64,000 bases of DNA from JBKBIP01 sp046297495 (GTDB taxonomy: Bacteria; Planctomycetota; Planctomycetia; Gemmatales; Gemmataceae), in assembly GCA_046297495.1 (NCBI GenBank), contig JBKBIP010000014.1:1-64000 (forward strand), in the 5' to 3' direction. Position 1 is the stretch's first letter; each line of letters starts with the position of its first letter. Below the pieces are notes generated by a model. It worked only from the letters and a program-made list of their open reading frames with translations. It had not been told where the DNA came from and searched no databases. Made by a program: the position numbers and the translations under genes. This document shows, one piece after another, positions 18,197 through 26,080 of this stretch.

Positions 18197-18242
18197 CGAC
18201 GTTTCGCGGAAGCAACTCGCCTAGCGCTTCCGCGAAACGTCG
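18197..18242. repeat. Perfect 17-bp palindrome (CGTTTCGCG core)
   Basis: CGACGTTTCGCGGAAGC (18197-18213) is repeated inverted at 18226-18242 around a 12-base loop. It is just upstream of the PQQ gene on its coding strand and downstream of the Asn-Pro repeat protein. The CGTTTCGCG core relates it to the copies near 19.8, 35.8, 50.1 and 57.4 kb. Confidence 0.8.
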
Positions 18243-18283
18243 CCTTGTCAGCCATTGATATATGGATGATCGGCCCTCGTTCT

Positions 18284-18835
18284 TTATTGCATCTGATTGA
18301 ACGCGAAGGGACCGGGTGGGCCGAAATTGAGCGGGTTCTGCACGGGGTTGAAGAATAAGGGATTGTTCACCACCGGCGGATTGACGGCCAAGGGATTGTT
18401 GAGCGCCGGATTGACCAACGCGGGGTTGAACAGCAGCGGATTAACGGCGTTCACCACGAATGGACGGACGGGCGGATTCACGAAGGTTGTGTTGACGAAA
18501 AAAACCGGCACCTGCACCGTGGGATTGCGATAGTAAACGGGCCGGACATACGTGGGCCGGATGTAGGTGGGACGCCCCCCCGTCATGGGAACGAAAACCG
18601 GCGTGATGGTCTGCACCACGAACGGATTGACCGGATTGACAAAGGCTGGATTGACGCCCCAGGGATTCCAGGGATTCACCCCCCACGGGTTATTCGGATA
18701 GACATTGATTTGATTGATCACCACGGGGCGCGGGCGGGGACGTGTTTGAGCTTGAAGCTCGCTCGGCTGTCCCAACAACCCCAATGCCGCCAGCCACGCC
18801 ACGCCACTCATCAGGATGGAAGTACGGTAAGCCAC
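18284..18835 (-). CDS. Secreted low-complexity Asn-Pro repeat protein, unknown function
   Basis: 183 residues from a GTG start preceded by AGAGGTGA. The first 30 residues form a signal peptide (GVAWLAALGLLGQPSELQAQ). The mature part is composed almost entirely of Asn-Pro spaced repeats such as NPWGVNP, VNPVNP, FNPALVNPALNNPLAVNP and NPLFFNP, with a central TYIRPTYVRPVYYRNP. There are no cysteines in the mature part. This composition suggests an extended or sticky surface or cell-envelope protein; no family is recognised. It is divergent from the ExbB/ExbD operon. Confidence 0.72.
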   Translation of the reverse strand: MAYRTSILMSGVAWLAALGLLGQPSELQAQTRPRPRPVVINQINVYPNNPWGVNPWNPWGVNPAFVNPVNPFVVQTITPVFVPMTGGRPTYIRPTYVRPVYYRNPTVQVPVFFVNTTFVNPPVRPFVVNAVNPLLFNPALVNPALNNPLAVNPPVVNNPLFFNPVQNPLNFGPPGPFAFNQMQ

Positions 18836-19138
18836 GTTGTCACCTCTGGGCCGAAAAGCCCGTTGGAAAAGGGAAGGCGAACTCTTGCTTCTTCTCTGCC
18901 GTTAGCGCTGCCATTCGGCTTCCAACATAAAGACGAACCAAGGCGGAAAACTTGCGCTCCGATTCACGCGAATACAACGATCCGGAGGTTTTTTACTAAC
19001 ACCCACCCTATTATAATTGTATAAAGGATATAGGGACTTCACCAGGAATTTTCGCGGCTATTCATTTCCGCGTGCATCCCTAGGTGACTCCTCATCTTCC
19101 ATTCAACTGAATTCCTCATCACTCCGGAACCACGACGT
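18836..19138. other. Intergenic region upstream of exbB-like gene
   Basis: 303 bases between divergent genes. No coding frame of note is present. The stretch around 19000-19025 (ACCCTATTATAATTGTATAAAGG) is AT-rich and could include a -10 element (TATAAT at 19010-19015) for the ExbB operon, but no clear -35 box is visible. Confidence 0.4.
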
Positions 19139-19813
19139 ATGGCCGAATCATTCAAAGACTTCATCACGCAACACTGGTTCTTCGCCATCCCGATGTTTCT
19201 CATGTCATTGGTGGCCTTCACGCTGGTTATCTGGCGCATCTTGCTGAACATGGGGGCCAAAACCGACATGAATCAGTTTCTGCCGCTCTTCCAGGACAAA
19301 GTGGAAAAGGAAGGAACGGACGCCGCCTTGCGCTTCTGCCGTTCGCAACCGGGAATCATCCCGCGCCGCTTGTTCGTGGCGGGGCTGGAGACGTCCAAGC
19401 AAGGTTTGGCGGCCATGCGGCGGGCGATGGCCAATGTCATCGAGCTGGAAATCCTGCCCGACCTGAATTTCCTGCTGGCCCCCATCTTGGCCATCGCCAA
19501 GATCGCCACCATGGTCGGTCTGCTTGGCACGGTGGTCAGCATGATCGGCACCTTCTCGGCCATCAGCAAGGCCAGCTCGCAAGGGGCGGCGAATTATTCG
19601 GGGGACATCGGCTTGGCGTTGTGGGCCACGGCGTTGGGGTTGGTGACGGCCATTCCGTTGGTGTTCGCCCATGTGCTGTTCAAAGCCTGGATCACCAATT
19701 TCGAGACGCGCATGAAAAGCGCCGCCCAAAAGCTGCTGCTCATTGTGCAGTCCGCCAAGCCAGCAGCCGCCAGCGCGGGTCGCGCCGCCGAAACGGTCAC
19801 GCCGCGGCGGTGA
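19139..19813 (+). CDS. MotA/TolQ/ExbB family proton channel protein
   Basis: 224 residues with three membrane helices: residues about 14-36, 110-135 (LNFLLAPILAIAKIATMVGLLGTV) and 158-182. The cytoplasmic loop carries FVAGLETSKQGLAAMRRAMANVIELEILPDLNFL, and GLLGTVVSMIGTF is the conserved pore segment. Together with two ExbD-like proteins encoded just downstream it should form an inner-membrane proton-driven motor of the TolQR/ExbBD type, energising an envelope process. A TonB/TolA-like partner is not encoded here. Confidence 0.92.
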   Translation: MAESFKDFITQHWFFAIPMFLMSLVAFTLVIWRILLNMGAKTDMNQFLPLFQDKVEKEGTDAALRFCRSQPGIIPRRLFVAGLETSKQGLAAMRRAMANVIELEILPDLNFLLAPILAIAKIATMVGLLGTVVSMIGTFSAISKASSQGAANYSGDIGLALWATALGLVTAIPLVFAHVLFKAWITNFETRMKSAAQKLLLIVQSAKPAAASAGRAAETVTPRR

Positions 19814-19835
19814 GGGATGGTCTCAGTGCCGTTGC

Positions 19836-19882
19836 TTCATCGTTTCAGGCACGCAGCCGACCGTTCCACGCGAAACGATGAA
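19836..19882. repeat. Inverted repeat between exbB-like and exbD-like genes
   Basis: TTCATCGTTTC (19836-19846) and GAAACGATGAA (19872-19882) form an 11-bp stem. The sequence belongs to the ATTCATCGTTTCGCG family seen elsewhere in the window. It covers the possible ATG at 19878, which argues that translation of the next gene starts at 19917 instead. Confidence 0.65.
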
Positions 19883-19916
19883 TCTAAAGAAACATCGATA
19901 CAGGTGCATTTTACGC

Positions 19917-20630
19917 ATGGCCGAAAAACGTCGTTTCCTAGATGTCTGGATCGTCGAGAGCAACACCGTGTACAAGGAAGTGCCGTTCCTGGTGGTGGCG
20001 GATTGGGTGCAGCAGGGGCGGTTGCTGGAAGATGACATGATCAAGCCCTCTGGCACCGCCAAATGGTTTGCCATCGGCAAAACGCCGGCGCTGGCCGCTT
20101 ATCTGCCGCGTGAGGAGCCGTTCCGCGTCGAGGATCAGGCCGAGGCCCTCGACCCCGTCCGGCTCGATTTCGCCTGGAAACGCCGCCCCGGCGATGAGGA
20201 TGACGATGTTGATATGATTCCGCTCATCGACATCAGCTTGGTGTTGCTCATCTTTTTCATGATGACCACCACGGCGGTCTTGGCCGGTAGCGGCATCCTG
20301 ACGCCGAATGTGCTGCACGGCTTCTATCTGGATGCCAATCCGTCCAACTTCTGGATCGGCATTGATCTGGTTGATGAACGCCCCATCTACTCCATCGGCG
20401 AAGGGGAAAATGCGGCGGCGGAAACAGACCGCAATCTAACCGAGGAAGAAGCGGTCAAACGCTTGGCGGAGCGCTTGGCCAACATTCGCCAACCCGTGGA
20501 AGTACGCATCGCTGCCCATCGCCACCTCAAATACGAAGTCGTCCGTAATCTGACCATCAAGATCGAGCCGTTCCGCTTCGCGGGGAAAGTGCGCAAGATC
20601 ACCACGGAAGTGAGCGAGGCCGAATCATGA
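19917..20630 (+). CDS. ExbD/TolR-like protein with N-terminal GYF-like domain (copy 1)
   Basis: 237 residues. Residues about 8-65 resemble a GYF_2-type module (VADWVQQGRLLEDDMIKPSGTAKWFAIGKTPALAAYL), placed in the cytoplasm. A single membrane helix (101-122, IPLIDISLVLLIFFMMTTTA) carries Asp105, the residue that moves protons in ExbD/TolR. The periplasmic part ends with RKITTEVSEAES. ATG 19917 is preferred; 19878 lies within an inverted repeat. The gene overlaps the next exbD-like gene by four bases, so the two are translationally coupled. A GYF module before ExbD is an unusual architecture that may recruit a Pro-rich cytoplasmic partner (inference). Confidence 0.85.
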   Translation: MAEKRRFLDVWIVESNTVYKEVPFLVVADWVQQGRLLEDDMIKPSGTAKWFAIGKTPALAAYLPREEPFRVEDQAEALDPVRLDFAWKRRPGDEDDDVDMIPLIDISLVLLIFFMMTTTAVLAGSGILTPNVLHGFYLDANPSNFWIGIDLVDERPIYSIGEGENAAAETDRNLTEEEAVKRLAERLANIRQPVEVRIAAHRHLKYEVVRNLTIKIEPFRFAGKVRKITTEVSEAES

Positions 20631-21256
20631 GCTGGAAAATCCGTCACGAGGGATCGCCGCAATACATCGAAGGCTTGACGCTGGCCCAAGTCGTGGAAGG
20701 CTTGTCGGACGGGCTGTGGGAGCCGACCGACGAAGTGATGGACCCTCAAGGGCAACACTGGGTGGCCATCGAGAACCACCCGCAGCTGGCCGACATTGCC
20801 GCCGACCTAGAGCCGCCGCCGCCGCCAGTCCACGACGATGAATCGCGGCTGGACATGAACCCGCTGATTGACGTGGCCTTGGTGCTGCTGATCTTTTTCA
20901 TCATCACTACCACCTACGAGGCCATCCGCAAGGTCATGGACATGCCCGGCGTCACTGCCGAAAGCACGGAGGGGCCGATTGCCATGATCGACGAAGCGGC
21001 GGCCAAGCAATTGACCATCTGGGTGACGGCCCGTCAGCAAGCGGATGGCTCCGTGTCGATCTTCGTGGAGGATCAGCCGGTCCCCCGCGCCAATCTGCTG
21101 CAAGAACTCCGCCGGTTCGCCAGCCAAACGCGCAAGACCGAGCTGTTGATCGACGCCGGTCCCGGCGTGGAATGGGGCCTGATCGTCGAAATCCTCGACG
21201 CCGGTAAAGGCGCTGGCATGGAAAAAGGCCACTTCCTGGCTCAGATGCCGCCGTGA
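20627..21256 (+). CDS. ExbD/TolR-like protein with N-terminal GYF-like domain (copy 2)
   Basis: 209 residues with the same layout as its neighbour: a GYF_2-like module at 1-60 (GLTLAQVVEGLSDGLWEPTDEV, QHWVAIENHPQLA), a Pro-rich hinge (PPPPP at 63-67), and one membrane helix (about 78-100, NPLIDVALVLLIFFIITTTY) with the conserved Asp82. The periplasmic domain follows. It overlaps the previous gene in an ATGA arrangement. The two copies are divergent outside the helix, so they may form a heteromeric TolR-like pair within the ExbB5ExbD2 type complex (inference). Confidence 0.85.
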   Translation: MSWKIRHEGSPQYIEGLTLAQVVEGLSDGLWEPTDEVMDPQGQHWVAIENHPQLADIAADLEPPPPPVHDDESRLDMNPLIDVALVLLIFFIITTTYEAIRKVMDMPGVTAESTEGPIAMIDEAAAKQLTIWVTARQQADGSVSIFVEDQPVPRANLLQELRRFASQTRKTELLIDAGPGVEWGLIVEILDAGKGAGMEKGHFLAQMPP

Positions 21257-21485
21257 GAAATCAGCTCCGCCCCTTGACTTGGCAAGGAATCCCGTTCCCT
21301 CCCGGATCCACACCGAGCGTCAGGGCAACAGCAGCATGAAACTCATCGCGCAGATATTTGCCCAGCGCCGATGATATGAATAAACTTGCCTATGGATCAC
21401 GTCGATAAATGAAAGAGATGAGCGGTTTGATGGTCAACCAACATTCACAGCCCATTTCACCCTTTTTCATAACGGGAGGTTTCCG

Positions 21486-21812
21486 ATGAGAATCGCAACC
21501 ATGCTAGGTCTGGGACTGTTGTTGGTCGCCGTCGTCGGCCTCTCGGCCGCTGATGACAAGGCCAAGCCGGTTACGTTGACGGGCAAGATCACCTGCGCCA
21601 AGTGCGAGCTGGGCATCACGCCGACTTGCGCCACCGTGATCCAGGTCAAGGAAGAGGGCAAGGATGTCGTCTATTTCTTTGACGCCAAGTCAAACAAGCA
21701 GTATCACAAGGAAATTTGCGTTTCCGCTAAACCCGGCTCAGTCACCGGGGTCGTATCGGAAGCGGACGGTAAGAAGACCATTACCGTGAGCAAGGTCAAG
21801 TTTGGCAAGTAG
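21486..21812 (+). CDS. Small secreted cysteine protein resembling DUF6370
   Basis: 108 residues with a signal peptide (about 1-21). The mature part has a C-x2-C (Cys37, Cys40: ITCAKCELGITPTC48), His74 and Cys78, then a VTGVVSEADGKKTITVSKVKF tail. This pattern resembles the small planctomycete DUF6370 family. The cysteines might bind a metal or form disulfides outside the cytoplasm; the function is unknown. A good GGGAGG ribosome site precedes the ATG. It is flanked downstream by a terminator hairpin. Confidence 0.75.
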   Translation: MRIATMLGLGLLLVAVVGLSAADDKAKPVTLTGKITCAKCELGITPTCATVIQVKEEGKDVVYFFDAKSNKQYHKEICVSAKPGSVTGVVSEADGKKTITVSKVKFGK

Positions 21813-21840
21813 CTGATGCATGCGACAGTCATCCTTCACG

Positions 21841-21869
21841 ACGCCACTCCAGTTTGGGAGTGGCGTTTT
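21841..21869 (+). terminator. Rho-independent terminator
   Basis: ACGCCACTCC (21841-21850) pairs perfectly with GGAGTGGCGT (21857-21866), a 10-bp stem with a six-base loop, followed by TTTT. It lies 29 bases after the stop of the small secreted protein gene and should end its transcript. Confidence 0.8.
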
Positions 21870-21966
21870 GCGTTTCCCGCGAGCCGCGCTTGGCTGGGTT
21901 TGTCGATCTCGGTAGGATAACACCAAACGGAAGGGAATTACCTCGGTCGGCCAAAGGAGGATGATG

Positions 21967-22905
21967 GTGAAGATTATTCTGGCGAATCCGCGTGGCTTCT
22001 GCGCCGGCGTCAACATGGCCATCGACAGCCTGGAACGGGCGCTGCAGCTCTTCGGCACGCCGTTGTATGTTTATCATGAGATTGTCCATAACCGCCCCGT
22101 GGTGGAGCGCTTTCAGAAGCTGGGGGTGGTTTTCGTCGATGACCTGAGCGAAGTGCCGACCGGCGGCACGGTGTTGTACAGCGCGCACGGCGTGGCCCCT
22201 GTCATTCGCCAGCAAGCCGCCGAACGCCGCCTGCGGGCCATCGACGCCACCTGTCCCCTCGTCACCAAGGTCCACCTGGAAGCAGTACGCTTCGCCAAGG
22301 AGGGGTACACCATCCTGCTGATCGGCCATGAGGGACATGATGAAGTCGTGGGCACGATGGGGGAAGTACCCGACCGAATCATTTTGGTGCAAGATGCGGC
22401 TGAGGTAGAAAAATTGTCATTTACTTCCGCGGACAAGCTGGCGTATCTGACGCAAACCACGTTGAGCATCGACGACGCCGACATCATCATCCGGGCCCTG
22501 AAACGGCGTTTCCCGCAAATCGTCGGCCCCTCTCGCGACGACATCTGCTACGCCACGCAAAACCGCCAAGAAGCGGTCAAGGAATTGGTTCCCGAAGTAG
22601 ATTTAGTGCTGGTGTTGGGGAGTCAAAACAGCTCCAACAGTATGCGCTTGGCTGAAATCGGTCGCGGCAGCGGCAAGCCGGCCTATCTCATCGATGGCCA
22701 GGCCGAGATTCAAGACGACTGGTTCCACAATGTCCAAACCGTACTGATCACCGCCGGCGCCAGCGCCCCCGAGGAAGTCGTGATCGAATGCGTGGCTTAT
22801 TTGCAAAAACGGTACGGCGCCCGCGTCGAGCAGCGCGTCATCCGCGAGGAGCACGTCAACTTCCCGCTGCCGCGCGAGCTGCGCGAACTAACCGTGCTGT
22901 CCTGA
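21967..22905 (+). CDS. ispH: 4-hydroxy-3-methylbut-2-enyl diphosphate reductase
   Basis: 312 residues; the last enzyme of the methylerythritol-phosphate pathway, a 4Fe-4S protein that makes IPP and DMAPP. With the GTG at 21967 as start, Cys12, His41, His74 and Cys96 fall at exactly the positions known for the E. coli enzyme; the third cluster cysteine is in DDICYATQNRQ. The AAAGGAGG ribosome site ends at 21960, giving six bases of spacing to this GTG, but zero to ATG 21961 and three to ATG 21964. The SSNSMRL loop and THGV-type (SAHGV) motif are intact. It stands alone behind a terminator. Confidence 0.97.
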   Translation: MKIILANPRGFCAGVNMAIDSLERALQLFGTPLYVYHEIVHNRPVVERFQKLGVVFVDDLSEVPTGGTVLYSAHGVAPVIRQQAAERRLRAIDATCPLVTKVHLEAVRFAKEGYTILLIGHEGHDEVVGTMGEVPDRIILVQDAAEVEKLSFTSADKLAYLTQTTLSIDDADIIIRALKRRFPQIVGPSRDDICYATQNRQEAVKELVPEVDLVLVLGSQNSSNSMRLAEIGRGSGKPAYLIDGQAEIQDDWFHNVQTVLITAGASAPEEVVIECVAYLQKRYGARVEQRVIREEHVNFPLPRELRELTVLS

Positions 22906-22923
22906 TGGCATGGGAGAGAATTG

Positions 22924-23526
22924 ATGACCACCGCTTTACAAATTGGTCCCGCCGACCACGGCCGGCCTCTAGCGTATGATGAGTTCATTGCGGCGGATGT
23001 CCAAGACGGGTTCCATTACGAGCTAATCCAAGGAAAGTTATACGTGGCCCCGCAAGCGAATTTGCCGGAAAACTGGATCGAGGAATGGTTGGGGGATTTG
23101 CTCAAGGAATATGCACGAACGCATCCGCGGGTGATCAACTACGTCACCCACAAGGCCCACGTTTTTGTTCCGGACCAACCGGCCACGACCTGTCCTGAAC
23201 CGGACATAGCGGCCTATCACGATTTCCCCACCCATTTACCACTACGCCGCTTACGCTGGCAAAATGTCAGCCCCATCCTCGTGGCCGAAGTGCTCTCCCG
23301 CGACGACCCCGACAAGGACTTGGTGCGCAACCTCGAATTGTATCTGCAAGTGCCGAGTATCCGCGAATACTGGATTCTGGATGCCCGCGCTGATCCCGAA
23401 CGGCCCACGATGCGCGTGCGGCGCCGCTATCGGGGCCGTTGGAAGATTCTGGACATCGCGCCGGGAGACACTTACGCGACCCATTTACTGCCAGGATGGG
23501 AATTGATAGTGGATCCGCGGCGTTGA
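22924..23526 (+). CDS. Uma2 family (DUF820) putative endonuclease
   Basis: 200 residues of the Uma2/DUF820 restriction-like fold, PD-(D/E)XK type. Typical stretches are LAYDEFIAADVQDGFHYELIQGKLYV, CPEPDIAAY, PILVAEVLSRDDPDKDL and the closing IREYWILDARAD. The Asp of EPDIA, the Glu of AEVLS, and the following polar residues are the likely metal ligands. Members are multiplied in planctomycetes and cyanobacteria; their in vivo target is unknown. It starts 19 bases after ispH and may be read from the same transcript. Confidence 0.88.
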   Translation: MTTALQIGPADHGRPLAYDEFIAADVQDGFHYELIQGKLYVAPQANLPENWIEEWLGDLLKEYARTHPRVINYVTHKAHVFVPDQPATTCPEPDIAAYHDFPTHLPLRRLRWQNVSPILVAEVLSRDDPDKDLVRNLELYLQVPSIREYWILDARADPERPTMRVRRRYRGRWKILDIAPGDTYATHLLPGWELIVDPRR

Positions 23527-23587
23527 GATAACTTACTTTCAAGTTCGCGCGGCAGGTCCAGCCGCCCACCGTTGCGACACGCACCCA

Positions 23588-24562
23588 TCACGAATTGAGC
23601 AGAGAGTGCAACTCATCCAGCGATTGAGCGGTCTTGATGGCCCGCAACAACGTGTGCAGCTTGTCCGCTTCAGTGATGGATGCCAACGCAGGCACCATTT
23701 GTAACCCGGCCGCGCCGAACTTCAGCTCCAAGGCCACCGCGACACCTTCTCGCAGCGCCTCCAGTTGGCCTTCCTGCCAGCCTTCCTGTCGGCCTTTCGC
23801 CAAGCCTTCTTGCAGATACTTGTCGGCCCACATGCGTTCGGTGGATGTCATGTACGGCATCTGCTTCTCCTCTTCGATTTGACGTATCTCTTGCCAGCAG
23901 CTTTCCTCCAACTCACGCGGCAGGTCCATCAGCCAGTCGATGAACCGCCACAGATTCAAAATCTCCGCCCGGCTAGCGCCACGCTCATACAGGCGCCGGA
24001 TCAGACGGATTTTCCACAGCCGCCGATTCGGCGGGTCCGTCCGCGTCCGTTGCGTTTGCAGGTGGGCCAGCACCGCCGTGGCGAATGGATTGGGGCTGTC
24101 CTCCAATGCTGCCAGGTCATGGGCATAATCCAGCAGCTTGACCACGGGAAATTCCAAGACGAGCCGGCAGTGCCATAGCTCACGTTCATACCGTTGCGGC
24201 CGCCAGTTCGGGGAGTCGTCCCCCAAGACCGCCAAGCTCACGATCTGCTGCTGGAAGCGGTCGAACAGCCGAAAGTAATACACGAACATCCGTTCAGGGA
24301 AATCGCTCTCGTCTTGGGATTGCACCTCCACATGGATCAGGACCCATTCTTCTTGACCGTCCTGTCGCCAGACGCCGGCCAGCTTATCGACGGTGCGGCG
24401 CGTCAACTCGGCCGCGCGGGTGACTTGCTGCAACTCCTTGTCCAACATTTCGTGGCCGCGCGACCAAGCGATGGCGGCGTGGATGGCCGGGAAGAAGAAG
24501 GCCAGGAATTCCGGGAAATAGACGTCCAAGATGTCTTTCCACGGACTATCGAAATCGCTCAT
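23588..24562 (-). CDS. Rpn/YadD-like recombination-promoting nuclease or transposase-derived protein
   Basis: 324 residues with a PD-(D/E)XK-type core near the N-terminus: RRTVDKLAGVWR followed by EEWVLIHVEVQSQDES, where Asp, Glu and Gln have the family spacing. This is the Rpn family, linked in E. coli to RecA-independent gene transfer. The C-terminal third is charged and helical with spaced glycines (EGLAKGRQEGWQEGQLEALREG). It probably acts as a DNA endonuclease, but there are no transposon ends around it. It converges with the Uma2 gene, another restriction-fold nuclease. Confidence 0.87.
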   Translation of the reverse strand: MSDFDSPWKDILDVYFPEFLAFFFPAIHAAIAWSRGHEMLDKELQQVTRAAELTRRTVDKLAGVWRQDGQEEWVLIHVEVQSQDESDFPERMFVYYFRLFDRFQQQIVSLAVLGDDSPNWRPQRYERELWHCRLVLEFPVVKLLDYAHDLAALEDSPNPFATAVLAHLQTQRTRTDPPNRRLWKIRLIRRLYERGASRAEILNLWRFIDWLMDLPRELEESCWQEIRQIEEEKQMPYMTSTERMWADKYLQEGLAKGRQEGWQEGQLEALREGVAVALELKFGAAGLQMVPALASITEADKLHTLLRAIKTAQSLDELHSLLNS

Positions 24563-24719
24563 GCCGCGGGGCCCTCAACTAGGGATATTGTACCAGAATC
24601 CTGAATCCGCAACCGCGCGTTGTGCTTGCAATTCGTTCGCGCTTCTCTTTTCCCCGACCCGTCGTGTATGATAAGATAGGAAATCGCTCCTTTTCGGATT
24701 CCTGCCCAAGGGTACGGTC

Positions 24720-25619
24720 ATGGGTATCTACGACCGCGAATACTATCGGGACGGTCCAGGCTTCTGGGAATCATTTGCCGGGCGCGGCCGCGTGTGCAAG
24801 TGGCTCATCGGCATCAACGCCGTTATTTTTCTGTTGCAAGTGATTGCCCAGCAAGGGAATACTCCCTCGTTCATCACCCAATTCCTGTGGCTGGATGTCC
24901 CAGGGGTTTTGCACGGTCAAGTTTGGCGGTTGCTGACGTATGCCTTTGTCCATGATCCGTTCTCGATCTGGCACATTCTCTTCAACATGCTGTTTCTGTG
25001 GTGGTTTGGTAGCGATGTGGAGGATATTTACGGCTCGCGCGAATTCCTAGCCTTTTACCTGATAGCCGCCTTGCTGGGCGGGCTGTTGTTCACGCTGTTG
25101 GCAATTTTGCAAGGGACATTGCTGCCATGCCTCGGCGCCTCTGGCGCGGTGATGGCCGTCATGGTGGTGTGCGCCATGCACTTTCCGCGACGGGTCATCT
25201 TGCTCTTTTTCATTCTGCCGGTCCCCATCTGGCTGTTCGTCGGTTTCAAGGTGGCGATGGACCTATTCGGCTTCCTCACGCGGACTGAGACCGCGGCCGC
25301 TGTGGAAGTTCATCTCGCCGGGGCGCTGTTCGGTTTGCTCTATTTCAAGCGGCAATGGCGACTGGCGGGGTTGTGGCCGAATTTCCGCAACTGGCAGCGT
25401 CCCCGGTCCCGCCCCAAGCTGCGCATCTACCGCGAAGTGGAAGCACATGTGCCTCCGTCCGCCAATCCACCGCCCCCTATCGAGGTCGATGAGCAATTAG
25501 AGGCCCAGCTGGATGCTGTGTTGGAGAAGGTCGCCCGTCACGGCCAAAGTAGTTTGACCGATAGCGAGCGCCAAATCCTCTTTCGAGCCAGTGAGTTGTA
25601 CAAGAAACGACGGACTTGA
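24720..25619 (+). CDS. Rhomboid family intramembrane serine protease
   Basis: 299 residues, six predicted membrane helices. The catalytic dyad is Ser141 in GASGAV and His198 in VHLAGALFG; WHILFNM (His85) is also conserved. A cytoplasmic C-terminal tail after the last helix has a charged segment and a compact end with LTDSERQILFRASELYKKRR, like the small domain seen at the end of some planctomycete rhomboids. It should cleave membrane proteins within their helices; the substrate is unknown. The next gene begins 24 bases downstream. Confidence 0.94.
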   Translation: MGIYDREYYRDGPGFWESFAGRGRVCKWLIGINAVIFLLQVIAQQGNTPSFITQFLWLDVPGVLHGQVWRLLTYAFVHDPFSIWHILFNMLFLWWFGSDVEDIYGSREFLAFYLIAALLGGLLFTLLAILQGTLLPCLGASGAVMAVMVVCAMHFPRRVILLFFILPVPIWLFVGFKVAMDLFGFLTRTETAAAVEVHLAGALFGLLYFKRQWRLAGLWPNFRNWQRPRSRPKLRIYREVEAHVPPSANPPPPIEVDEQLEAQLDAVLEKVARHGQSSLTDSERQILFRASELYKKRRT

Positions 25620-25642
25620 TGGTTCAAGGAGAAACCTGCCTT

Positions 25643-25858
25643 ATGCCACTGTACGATTATGCTTGCCAGAATTGCGACCATACCTTCGAAGCCCTGGTAT
25701 TCAACGGCGAGGCCGTCGAATGCCCAGCGTGCCATACCGCACAAGTGCAGCGCCGGCTGAGCGTGCCGGCCCCACCACGCACCGAATCGCTACCGCTCTC
25801 GATGAGTGGCTGCGATCCCAAACTGCCGCCGTGCGGGCCAGGTTGCTGCCGGTTGTGA
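25643..25858 (+). CDS. FmdB family zinc ribbon protein
   Basis: A 71-residue protein that opens with MPLYDYACQNCDHTFEAL and has Cys8, Cys11, Cys27 and Cys30 as the zinc ribbon. The Cys-rich tail (CDPKLPPCGPGCCRL) is typical of the family. FmdB-type proteins are small putative regulators. ATG 25643 has AGGAG before it; an earlier start at 25616 would overlap the rhomboid stop. It probably belongs to the rhomboid transcript. Confidence 0.9.
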   Translation: MPLYDYACQNCDHTFEALVFNGEAVECPACHTAQVQRRLSVPAPPRTESLPLSMSGCDPKLPPCGPGCCRL

Positions 25859-25889
25859 GAAACGATCCGACAACATGATGTCTGGTTAT

Positions 25890-25966
25890 CCCCTCCTTGG
25901 ATAAGGGGAGCAGGGGAGGTAAAAGGGTGTGTTTCACCCCCTCTCTGCCCCTCTTATCAAGGGGGG
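25890..25966. repeat. Imperfect pyrimidine/purine palindrome
   Basis: Arms 25890-25919 and 25937-25966 are each rich in CCCCT/GGGGA blocks and pair with a few mismatches; the loop itself can fold (GGGTG-TGTTT-CACCC). It lies between the FmdB gene and the aminotransferase gene and is likely a repetitive element; it could also act as a terminator, but has no clear T-run. Confidence 0.6.
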
Positions 25967-26080
25967 AAGGGTTTTCTCGTCCCGCCTTTACACAACCGCC
26001 GCGCCGCGTACAATGGCGTTCGGTTCGGCTTCCATGAACGGCACCCTCGTTGGTTGTTCTCCCCTTCGCCAAACGAGGCA

